The notes beneath the pieces are model-generated. The model made no database searches. It had not been told where the DNA came from and saw only the letters and a program-made list of their open reading frames with translations. A program made the translations under genes and the position numbers. From NCBI GenBank assembly GCA_001986395.2, contig MQVO02000187.1, positions 1-15,816 on the forward strand: 15,816 bases of DNA, read 5' to 3'. Source of the DNA: Irpex lacteus (Eukaryota; Basidiomycota; Agaricomycetes; Polyporales; Irpicaceae). This document shows positions 1-9,426 of the stretch, in pieces; positions within the stretch are counted from its first letter, which is position 1, and every line of letters starts with the position of its first letter.

Positions 1-1597
1 CGTGGGCTATAAAAAGAACGTGAAGGCGTCAGGAAGCTGTTGAACCCGCGTGCGGATCAGGCACAAAACTCATGGAGGAGACGCACCTTCCGACTGATTT
101 TGCGGCTGCGTAGGGGCGGTCACGGGCCACTCGAACGCGGGGAAGGAGGTGGGAGGTGTTGGCTGTTGAGGTTGAGGTCCCTCCGGTAGAGTTCAGCAGG
201 TCGAGAAGCATATTCGTCGCTTGTGTGATTGGGAACCGGATGTCGGACGAGAGCCGAACAGGTTCTCTAGGGTTGCATTGTAGCTTCTTGAGAGCTGCGG
301 ATATGGTATTGAACGCCCTGAGAGATCAAAGGGAGGTATTGACTGTGCGAAAGGGTTCGAGTTCTGCATCCCCATCAGACCCATGGCGTTGTGCGGAAAT
401 GGGAGACTGAGACCGGCAGCTGGATGGGAAGCGTGCGATGGCGCGTGGGAGGCAAGGACGTTGCATGGGCGGCTGGAGGGTACGTGCTGAGGTCGACATC
501 GAGACGATATGGGAAGGTAAGACGGGCGGGGGAACCACAGAGGCTTCTTCGAGACGAGCACGCTTGTTTGGTGGCATGTTGAGTGGTAATGGAAGGGGAA
601 GATTGATACCCCCACCAAGTGAGGATATACTGTCATTGCGAGAAGACTGCTCGGACGTAAGCCGGTCATTAGAGATGGGCAAAGCGGAAGCCCGTGTTTC
701 GGGCGGGGTGGGTAGGCTTGTCTGACGAGGGATGTCGGTCTGCATCGGCGACTGAGACCTGCGCTGGGAGGATAGGGACTATCATGTTTCCACTACTAGC
801 AGCAGACAAGTCTTTGGGTTTGCTGTTGCTGGCTTTCGATGAAGACTTCTCCTTCTTTGGCTTGGTGTCCTCTTCTTCAATCTCGTCTTCGTCGTCAGCA
901 GCATCTTCTCCCTTTGTACCCGAGAAATCATGAGGGGTTTTGGTATCCCGCTCACCATCGAACTATGGACAATAATTAAGGATGCGACATGTTGGAGAAT
1001 GAGTTAGCAACATACCTGAAGATGACGCTGTACAATCCCATTAACGTCTCCAGAGCAGTACTGGTAGAGCTTGAGTTGGTGGCCAGGACGTTCTTCTACA
1101 AGTGCATCATAAGACCGAAGAGCAATGAGTCAAGCGCGCGACAACACCGACGACGACCGACGTACCAAAGATGATGACCGCAACGTCGACCGAGCACAAT
1201 ACTCCCAGTTCGTATGCTTTCTTAAACAGACCATTCTTGCGCTACAAAGGAAGGCGAAGGCAGTCAGTATATATGTACACCCATCAATACACGCGATGCC
1301 AAGCCAAGCCCGCGCAAAAATAGCAGCTCAGTTGCTGGTGGCTTCAGATTGGCGAATGCATCTTGTACCGCAACTCTCACCTTCAAAAAAGTAACCGCAC
1401 GGTTCCGTTCATGCTGCCAGAAAAGGTATCATCAGCATGCTGTCTGGTTTAACGGTGTTCGACAACTGTGCTTGAGTTGCCGAGTACTCAGTATAACAGG
1501 CAGAATCAAGCGAGCAGGTGCTCAAACACGACCAGCACAACTGGAATCAAAAGGTACGCACCGTAATGGGTTGAATCTCAATCTTTCTCCTGCCCAT
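1..1597 (-). CDS. MADS-box transcription factor, Rlm1/MEF2 type (partial, runs off left edge)
   Basis: Nuclear DNA-binding regulator of the SRF/MEF2-like class; fungal Rlm1 relatives act below the cell-wall-integrity MAP kinase (family knowledge, not shown here). Exons read 1562-1597, 1381-1413, 1166-1241, 1016-1095 and 808-962; the first four joins restore an unbroken MADS box at residues 1-57: [12 protein letters not shown] / [11 protein letters not shown] / [20 protein letters not shown] then AVIIFEERPGH, followed by the typical [11 protein letters not shown] and IVQRH stretch. After it come an acidic Asp/Glu run, a Lys/Ser-rich segment and a Pro-rich region with a basic NKRARLEE patch near residue 191. 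Exon 6 (about 381-758, after a 49-nt intron 759-807) and exon 7 (about 87-317) are tentative; an in-frame TGA at 326-328 must be spliced out, for example by a 63-nt intron 318-380. A last intron, 7-86 (GTGCGT, CTGAC, ATAG), implies another exon outside the window. At least 329 residues lie inside. The N-terminal half is certain; the C-terminal exon boundaries are not. Confidence 0.88.
1242..1561 (-). other. two unusually long introns inside the MADS box
   Basis: Intron 1 spans 1414-1561 (148 nt; donor GTGCGT, acceptor GGCAG) and intron 2 spans 1242-1380 (139 nt; donor GTGAGA, branch-like CTGAC, acceptor TGTAG). They split the 25-residue start of the MADS domain into 12- and 11-codon exons. 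Both are phase 0. Every other intron I could place in the window is 49-82 nt, so these two are about twice the local size. Confidence 0.85.
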
Positions 1598-4500
1598 GAC
1601 TATGGAATAAGCTGGTGGTTTAGTTGGTCGTTGAGAGCGACGATGCTGCGAGGAATGTGGGGGGAGAGGAAAGAGATGCCGAGCGCTTCAATGTCTGCCG
1701 TTCGCAAAGTCCTTTTCTACCTGTGGCGATATGGGTGAGTACACTCCTAAATGCCGCCGATCTGGTAATTCCTCGCAGCGGACACACTCAGATTCGTCGT
1801 GCAGATTCGCTGATTGGCATTCACTGAATATTCATCACTCCAGTACCAGAGAAGCTAGCCTTAGCGCGGGAGCTCCCACCCTCATTGCTCCTCGACCGCT
1901 CGGCAAAACCAATCCAATAAACTGGTGCGTGCCTTGCTTCCGAGATCTCGCGTCGAAGAAGTAGATATCGTACATGCCTCCATGCGTGCTATGTTCGGCC
2001 AATGTTAGCCTTGAAAATGAGCGCATTCGTCGTTCCGACGCTGAAGGGCACACGCAGGACAACCTGCCAGCGATTGCCTGATTACGGTGAGAGAGAAATG
2101 CCTGTCTCTTATCTTTTTTGTGTGCGCTCTTACATCGATGAATACCATAGCGCTAGTTCTGATTCCATCCATGTCAAAACTTCGGCCACCGTGTCGAAAC
2201 TGGAGCTTTTCTGCTCGACCGCCGCTGATTCTAATACCGCTGGCCTCGATTGAAACTAGAAAACAAGGGCATCCTGGACAACTATGTTCGGTAAACGCTA
2301 CGGGAAGCAAACTGTAGCGGAAATCGTGTTCACTTGAGGCGGCTTCTGGCTAATACAGTCTCGTATCGCTGAGCGATTTCCAAAACAGGTTCGCAATAGA
2401 TGGCCCTCGACGTCCCGATACGATTTTGCTATCATGTGACAGTCAAATCATCTTGTAGTCAGCAACAGTAAGCGACTCAACGTTACTCACTTGCTGCAAT
2501 ATGGGCGGTCTGACTGGCGGCAGAATGCCGATTCATCGTAAATTCCATCCTTGTCGCCCCGATGCTTTCGTAAACCGTTGTTGGTCTTGCGGCGCGTTCC
2601 GGTCACTTGACGAACAGTACTAGTCTTGAATCGCTCAAGCAATCAAGCATCATGCCCTGAAATTAGCAGATAATCGTGGCTTTATTCTATGTGCCACCAA
2701 CAAGAGAGTGGTGAGTAGTAGTGCTTTTCCGCCAATCGAGCACTTCCGGGTGCAATGGCTGACTGACTGACTGAAACCTGCATACGCTAACGACAGCCTT
2801 TTGCCGTAGACTTTCATCGATGCATACAATTCGGCACGAATCTAACACGGATAACCAACTACAGTTCTGGGCTGAATGGGTGTAGTAGTTGCTATCGCCG
2901 TCGAGCTGCGGCTCGACTCGGGAGCACGTAAGCGCGCAGAGATGCGGTTACCGGATATTCCGAGACCAGTCACCAAGACGGCTCAAGTCGGTGAGTGTGC
3001 TGCCTTCCGTCGTCGGACAACACTTGACGTCATTGTGCATGGACCAGCACCCATACGGCGCACGAAGACGTCGCGACGTCATCTGTAGGAACAACGTTGC
3101 TCGCTGGAACTGTGGGACATCAGCACGCCGGCCGACGGATTTGAGGAGCTGATCTCCCTGGGCAATTTGCGCCGTTCATCGTGTTGTCTGAACCATAGGC
3201 CCGTAGATGGTAGAGTACTCCGATCGTGTGTTCCAATTATCTGCTATGTAAGTCCTCTTCTACCTTTCAGCGCACGTTGACTGCAATTTAATTGAGAGGG
3301 TCTTAGCATCAGCTTGATAAATTCCACTACACGATGACCTCAGGAAATCTACTACGACGATATGGCAGGTGAAGGCTTTAGCTTTTGGATATATATTGGG
3401 AAGAAGAAGCTGTCCGCATGCAAATGTGAAAGAGGAAGGCTTGGAGTTTAACCCTATCCGAGATCCTCTCAAAGCGGCTGACAGGATGTGCCGTGGTGCT
3501 GAGTGGTTGCGGCCAAGGTCAGTCGAAGAAATGAGATCTGATATTGGGGCTGTTCTAAACAACATCTGCCAGCTTTCTCGCTTGTATTTCCGGCTCCCGC
3601 TTTTTGTGTAATGGCAAACATATTATTCCAATCCGATGAGTGCACACGTTGTTGTAAATGGTGCTGCTCGATAGCCTGTCTGCATGTCGGGCCATACCCA
3701 ATTGAACTATGCTTTGCTGGCTTTTATGCATGGATACGTGTCACTGGGATGACCTGAAGAGATCAGGATCTTGCACCGGGCTAGAGGAGACATATAAAGC
3801 ACGCCTTCCACCAGGGACGTTGCTCGCCTAATCACCCTCAAATTCGGAGTCCAGGGATGTATTTTTTGATCGATTTTCTTCTTCACACTCTATGGGGAGT
3901 CAGGTTTGCTTCAAGTTCCAGGTCAGCACCTCAAAATTGTGATGGATTATTCGTGTTTCTGCTTACCGGTAGACATAGGTTTGCAGCGCGCCCACATGCT
4001 GTGAAGTATACAGTACAACAGGGCTCGAAATTGAGTAGAAACGGTGATCCATTACCGTGTTGTATATGTTTTGAAACACGACAAGCACTTGCAGTGACAT
4101 CTGGTACTTGATTTGAAGTGCGGGCATACGATCGGTACCACGATTTCGGTGAGATGTGTCTTTGAGCATGACAACTCTCATCAAGCTCAATAGATCTCAT
4201 AGATATAGAAGACATGAACGAGATGATGCTCTATACAAAAATAAATTACAAGCAACATAATCGAAGCCTTGGGCCTCATGTTCGTGAAAATAAACCGCTA
4301 AGTAACTGAATGTGCACTCGGTACCGGCGCATGTGTCTTCTGCGAAGTAGTGGCCAGATGACAGCCACCCCCGAGATACCATCATGCGATGATCGTGGGT
4401 GGAGGCGAAGTCTTCGTGGCGGATACTATAAGTAGTAGTAACTATTTATAGCATCACAAAGCTAATTTTAGAGACGTCGCAAGGCTCGTTTCTTACAGTT

Positions 4501-5565
4501 GTGCTACTTATAGATATCGTTTGCGGCAAAGAACCCATGTGTACGGCCTTGCAATTGACTCGCTGCAGGATCTCGATTAGGTATTTGGATGTAACCGGAT
4601 TGTGTATGTTATAGTTGAATTGAATTTGTCGTCGTTCCATAAGGCTGTTATGGCAGCAGCTCTAAGGTAGAAGACACATCTTATTAGAAGTGAAACTACC
4701 TGATACTCTGAAGATGACGAATACAAGATGAGATGCTTAACTGTTTCAAGTAGCCTACATAGTACTTATGAACAAGAAATAAGTATAACGTTTGGTCTTT
4801 CGGGACTGAAGTGCACCTACGGCCAAACTAAAATATTCCATAGTCTAAAGTACTTAGGCACAGTACTATAACTGTCTGTGCAATAATGCGAAGGCGAACA
4901 TTCACCTGGCCATGACCAGCTCTAAGCCTGGGGGAGTTGTGATAACTTTAACTTCCTTATCGGGAAGGTTGTTACGGGTCATACATCATGAGGGCGGGTC
5001 CTAGGGCGCATCAATATTCAGCGCCTATTACCACCCATCTTTCTTGCTGTGAGACTCGGGCCGATAAGTCAGTCAGAGTCTCCATCACGACACTGGCACT
5101 ACTACCTCGCGTCACTACGTTCTAACATCCGTTACCTGTTATCACTGACAGCTACAGACGTTCAGGGACACTGATACAGTGCCTTGTGGCAATGCAATGC
5201 GGATAGAGAATCGGTTTGTTTGACAATCTGCTGCGGTACCGCGGTATCTAAGGCACACTGCACGAAGTCGGAACGCATAAAATCTGAGCGGACTGGATTG
5301 AGTTCAAGAACGGATCCTCGCAGTCAGGTAGCGTTCTGTCCCTTGACATAGCAAATTCTCAGCTAACAGGGCGGTACTTTCATTGCATCTTGTTCGAACG
5401 ACAGAGGCTATTCGTATATCTATCAGCGGCCTTCCTCGCTCCCCAATTCCACTTAATCAAACCTCGCGCAGATCCCGCAGATTGTTCAAGGGAAGATGAA
5501 AATATTGGAAAGGCCCTTTCCATAGCCTCAGAGCGTTGCTACTTGCCGTTCCCACGTCATGAGAC
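1598..5565. other. gene-poor intergenic stretch (~4 kb)
   Basis: No ORF here shows a recognisable domain, convincing codon bias or exon chain on either strand. The left end must contain the promoter of the minus-strand MADS gene. The part from about 4200 to 4880 is visibly AT-richer than its surroundings. A (CTGA)4 run lies at 2759-2774 and a TATAAA at 3793-3798. I saw no transposase or reverse transcriptase motifs and no obvious long terminal repeats, although an old, decayed element could not be ruled out by eye. Confidence 0.6.
3025..3082. promoter_or_regulatory. cluster of CRE/ATF-like GACGTC sites
   Basis: A perfect TGACGTCA palindrome lies at 3025-3032. A 14-bp perfect palindrome, GACGTCGCGACGTC, lies at 3067-3080 and continues as AT to give a second GACGTCAT. 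TGACGTCA is the known binding site of ATF/CREB bZIP proteins; three GACGTC cores within 58 bp is more than expected by chance. The nearest supported gene start is the MADS gene, about 1.4 kb away, so a target gene cannot be assigned. Confidence 0.3.
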
Positions 5566-6144
5566 ATGGGCTATGAGATGGAATTATTCATGTGGAGATC
5601 GTCGTTGCGGCGCAACTTTCTAACGCGCAATAAAGCTATCACTGACACCTTTCTCATCTCTTTCAACAATGATGAGTTACTACTAGGTATTATCTGCCTA
5701 TGTGTGTATGGCGATTATACCTGGGAAAATGTTCTTGGTGAGCTTCTCTGTTAATCTATAGCTTGGCATATGGCTTCCGTGACTGACGGGATTTTCTAGT
5801 TTACCGTGCACGGTGTCACCAACGTGATCCCAAGTCCACCGTTCAAACGCCCTTCGGCGCCACAAAGCTCACGTTTACACAGTACACTGCGTGCTACACC
5901 TATACAGTAAGTTCCAATTTATCCTGGCCTGGACGTACGTTCCCATCATTCCGGCATCTTATCAGCTGATGTCCTTCTATGCACTCAGTATTGGATTAAC
6001 CATCGTCGCGCGATATATTGCAACATGTGCTTTGGCTCACTAGTGCAGACACGTTCACCACAAAAGATGTTCTCAATAGTCAGCGACCGTATGCAAACGT
6101 CCAATGCTTTCCGGCGGTATGACAGTTGGGCACAAATTTGCTAA
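5566..6144 (+). CDS. hypothetical three-exon ORF, no recognised family
   Basis: I do not recognise this product. Exons 5566-5737, 5800-5906 and 5989-6144 join in frame to about 144 residues. The intron at 5738-5799 has donor GTGAGC, branch-like CTGAC and acceptor TTCTAG; the one at 5907-5988 has donor GTAAGT, CTGAT about 20 nt before the acceptor, and CTCAG. The splice signals are better than expected by chance and the middle exon (DPKSTVQTPFGATKL region) reads like protein, but there is no known motif, signal peptide or clear membrane segment. The start Met is arbitrary; the gene could begin further upstream, or the chain could be accidental. An alternative acceptor at 5965 would instead give a short hydrophobic C-terminus. 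Confidence 0.22.
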
Positions 6145-6483
6145 TAACGCAATGATTAATGTACGTACTCCGAGTTCGAATGGACAGGAGTTCTGTGAAT
6201 CCACCTGATAACTTTCCGGAGGCTAGGCAGATTGTCACCATCAAATCAGTGTTAGTTTGCCGGATCACACGTTCGCGTTTAATACCCCGTTATTCCGCAC
6301 ATCAAGCAGAACGGTGAAACAACGAAAATACACAGATTCGGAAGTTCTTCATTACATGTCTTCCCACTCCAATAACCGCGCGCAAGCGATACCGTTGCTG
6401 ACCATATGGTGACTGACAACCTTCTTTAGCGGACACAGCATGCAAGGGCAAAGCGTTTATCAAATTATTCGGGCCATTACAGG

Positions 6484-6490
6484 TATAAAA
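6484..6490 (+). promoter_or_regulatory. TATA box of the lipase gene
   Basis: TATAAAA sits 59 nt upstream of the lipase start codon (counting from its 3' end to the ATG at 6549), a usual distance for a fungal core promoter with a short 5' leader. An upstream in-frame ATG at 6510 would be close to the expected transcription start, which supports use of the ATG at 6549. Confidence 0.6.
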
Positions 6491-6548
6491 CGTCGTGTAG
6501 CACAGACAGGTGCCCTCGGATCCCTCCTGTGGTTTGTATCTCGCAGAC

Positions 6549-7816
6549 ATGGCCGCCTTCAAGCTCGGACTTGCCCTCCTGACGCTCGCCGTCTCCGTCT
6601 CGGCCGTCCCGCTTGACCCTCGCGCGTCGATCTCTACGCTCTCCACGTCGCAGATTACATCGTTCAGGCCGTATACCCATTACGCCAGCACGGCGTACTG
6701 CCAGCCATCCACGACTCTCACCTGGGCGTGCGGTGCTAACTGCAATGCGAACCCGACGTTCAAGCCCGTTGCTTCTGGTGGTGACGGCAGTGGCACCCAG
6801 TTCTGTTGGTCAACTTCCGTGTAACATGGCCCAGCTTGTCTGACACTCGATAAACATGTAGGGTATGTCGGATATGACCCGACCCTGAAGACAGTCATTG
6901 TCGCCCACCAGGGTACCGACACCAGTGAAATGTGAGTGATCAGAGAAGTTCCTCATCCCCGACCGACCGACTCGGCGACTGATCTTGCGCACCAGTCTGG
7001 CCGACTTGACAGATGCAGATATTATCAGAGAGAAGTTGGACTCGACTCTCTTCCCCGGTATTTCTTCTTCCATAACTGTGCACGCTGGATTCGCGAACGA
7101 GCAGGCCAAGTAAGCTCTGACTGGTATAATTTTCCACAACTGTGACTAATGAGGCTACTCAGAACCGCCACGAAGGTGCTTTCTGCAGTGCAGACCGCGT
7201 TGTCTCAGAATGGGGCTAACACCGTAACGATTGTTGGTCACTCGCTCGGTACGCGACTGTGCCCGCTGCAACTGAGCGTTTTGTCCTGACATAGTTCATC
7301 AAAATTATAGGTGCTGCGATCGCCTTGATTGACTCTGTGTACCTGCCGCTCCACCTCCCCGGCGTTAACTTCAAGTCGGTCCTCTACGGGCTCCCTCGCG
7401 TAAGTCCATCACCAGCGCCATGATCAGCATATTCGGAAGTGACATTGACAATTGACGTGGCTGTTGATAGGTTGGAAACCAAGACTTCGCTGACTACGTC
7501 GACGCCCACCTGCACATCACCCGTATCAATAACAAGAAAGACCCAGTGCCTATTGTTCCTGGTCGCTTCCTCGGATTCCACCACCCTTCCGGCGAAGTCC
7601 ATATTTCAGAGAGCGGTGCTTGGGAATCTTGCCCTGGTTAGTAAAACCCGACACCTGTCGGCCATATTCCGCTGAGCTGATGATGATGATGTTCCGTACT
7701 TCTCAGGCCAGGATAACACCAGCGATCTCTGTATCGTTGGCGACGTCCCGAATATCTTCGACGCATCCGAGACCGACCACGATGGTCCATACGATACTAT
7801 TGAGATGGGATGCTGA
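6549..7816 (+). CDS. secreted class 3 lipase (alpha/beta hydrolase)
   Basis: Predicted extracellular triacylglycerol lipase/esterase of the fungal lipase (class 3) family. Seven exons, 6549-6804, 6862-6931, 6996-7109, 7163-7248, 7311-7399, 7471-7636 and 7707-7816, join to an uninterrupted 296-residue protein. All six introns are GT-AG and 53-71 nt long, most with clear CTGAC/CTGAT branch points. The chosen Met gives a classical signal peptide (MAAFKLGLALLTLAVSVSA, likely cleaved near residue 19); the in-frame ATG at 6510 would bury it. The nucleophile elbow is G-H-S-L-G at residues 172-176 (Ser174, codon for the last Gly split by an intron). The expected Asp is in NKKDPVPIVP (Asp229) and the His in GEVHI (His249). 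The oxyanion-loop region reads AHQGTDTSE near residue 101. Length and residue order fit the family; no damage is seen. Substrate preference cannot be told from sequence. Confidence 0.97.
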
Positions 7817-8091
7817 ACGATCCGCGAGGTGGGGAAAAAGGAACAGAGTCCATACTGGGCTTGTTGGCCCTTCCGTATATTTATTTCATATCATTCACTG
7901 TATATTGTCATTGGAATAGGACGCTTTTCTACTTGGGACTCACTTCGTCGTTATAGTGAGTGACATTACGAGATAGGTACGGCATGACACTATCAATGCC
8001 TGCAACGAGCTCGTTTGCGAATAAGGACGTCAAAGAAATAGCAAGGGAAGATCTAGTAAAGACACAAAATGGTGACCACTCATCGCTCGAC

Positions 8092-9360
8092 CTATCCCCT
8101 ATATGTATGATCCTCAACCCTCACTTTCTGGTGCTCCCGTAAACCAGTGAGATAATCCTTCATCAACGCTTCTGCCTCGTATAATCGCAAGGGACCTCGA
8201 TGCCAGATGCAAATCTGCTCAAGATAGGCGAACCGCGGCGCCTTGATCAGAGCTATAAGGTTTTGCCATTCCCTCAGCTTGAGCTCTCGTTGATTGAATT
8301 GAAGGTGCGCGTCGACGGTAATCTTTCGAAGATGGGGAGAGATGGCTTGGTCAAGCAAGCCGGGAGCCCAGGAGAAAAGGTGGTTGGTTAACCCCTGGGG
8401 ACTAAGGTGCAGTGAGTATAGCTGGTGAAGTTGCCTGAGGTCAATGGTCTGGGGAATAACTGTTGGATGTCAAGGCTGTCAGTCGACCATAGAAAATCTA
8501 TTAGCGAATATAAGACACTGACGCGCTAATTGTCCCTCATATCTACACGAGAATGAACAAGCCAAGCGCAAATGTGTGAGCGTAAGTGCAACCCTTCTGA
8601 GCATATCCGCTACGAGCTGCACGTCCCGTAGTTGTGTAAGGCCTATTGCCTCGAGGGAGCGCAGACTTGGAAAGGTGGAGGTCTGGGAGAGCCAGTTGCT
8701 GTACAGATCCAGCTCGCAGTAACGACCGAAGGTGACATGAGTGAGTTTCAGCTTCGCTCTGCGGGCCCTGTGTATCGTGGGAAACGACTTGCGGTCTGGT
8801 GTCATCTTCCATCTGACATCATCCAAGGCAAGACGCGTGATATTGCTATTAGCGTAGAGGACTGTCTCGAATATCTCGAAACTTCCGAAGTCGCATTTCG
8901 TGAACTTGAGCTCGTTGATGGGAAGCCTAGCGAGGGATCCAAGAAACTGATCGTCCACGGACTCTGCTGTGAATATGACGTCCTCAAAGTGAAGTGTGCG
9001 AAGCTGGGGGAGCGAGTGGAAGATGCTTTGCTGGATAGTCTCCATAAATCTGCACTTCAGATGATGGGTCCCGTTATCTCTAGGCTTGAACAATTTCGCG
9101 CTGATCCTGAGGGTACGAATACATGTTGCAAACTGCGGGCTATACTCTATGAGGTTGTAGCAGGCATATACATCCTGCGGATGCCTCAATAGCGTTTCCC
9201 GGAAGATATGCGTGCGTGCAGCTCGCTGCCATCTTCGCGACACGAGAGCGCAGATACGAAGGGTAGAAGGATCGTCGTAAAAGTGGTCGATTACAAGGTC
9301 CACAAGTTCCTGTGGAAGATCTCCGAATCCTGTTGGTTGGCGATCCATGGGTCTACGCAT
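8092..9360 (-). CDS. F-box domain protein with leucine-rich C-terminal region
   Basis: Predicted substrate receptor of an SCF (Skp1-cullin-F-box) ubiquitin ligase, a family greatly expanded in Agaricomycetes. Exon 1 (8523-9360) and exon 2 (8092-8459) join across a 63-nt intron (8460-8522; donor GTCAGT, branch CTGAC, acceptor CAACAG) to 401 residues. The F-box covers about residues 12-53, with LPQELVDLVIDHF followed by RICALVSRRWQ. The rest has irregular leucine-rich repeats (for example LPQLRTLHFEDV, NITRLALDDVRW, LTHLRLACSF) of the kind that bind substrates. Without the splice the frame stops after FSMVD; with it the reading continues as IPQTIDLRQLHQLYSLHL and ends at 8092. I chose the Met at 9360 because it lies a few residues before the F-box; a second Met is at 9348. 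It is convergent with the lipase, 275 bp apart. The substrate is unknown. Confidence 0.85.
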
Positions 9361-9371
9361 TGCGTGTGCGC

Positions 9372-9426
9372 CTGGTAGTTGTAAGCCCGTACTATTAGGT
9401 GCGAAAGCTGTACAGCATGCACTTAC
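9372..9426 (-). other. probable 5'-leader intron of the F-box gene, with upstream ORF
   Basis: A 55-nt segment with donor GTAAGT, a CCTAAT/TTACAAC-type branch region and acceptor ACCAG lies 11 nt before the F-box start. An upstream ATG at 9516 opens 30 codons before the donor. If the intron is removed this upstream frame runs out of frame through the F-box ATG and stops inside the F-box coding sequence. If the intron is kept, the same ATG is in frame and would extend the F-box protein by 52 residues. Confidence 0.5.

Noticed and set aside
193..669. 158-codon minus-strand frame overlapping the MADS gene
   Set aside because: It is an alternative frame of the MADS C-terminal region. Its last part ([17 protein letters not shown] region) may be used as an exon, but it is not an independent gene.
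1835..2310. two overlapping minus-strand ORFs upstream of the MADS start
   Set aside because: Composition does not look coding and nothing is recognisable; the region more likely contains the MADS promoter and leader.
2759..2774. (CTGA)4 short tandem repeat
   Set aside because: Four copies of a 4-bp unit is too short to call a microsatellite of interest.
3369..3611. 80-codon plus-strand ORF
   Set aside because: Slightly protein-like in its middle, but without motif, exon chain or promoter signal that would separate it from chance.
5232..5245. GCGGTACCGC palindrome
   Set aside because: A 10-bp palindrome is expected by chance in a window of this size and has no supporting context.
6170..6185. 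GAGTTCGAATGG, resembling a tRNA T-loop/B-box
   Set aside because: No matching acceptor, anticodon stem or A-box could be found around it.
8632..9192. 186-codon plus-strand ORF antisense to the F-box gene
   Set aside because: The opposite strand encodes a recognisable F-box protein with a coherent splice model. The long antisense frame is a by-product of its codon use.
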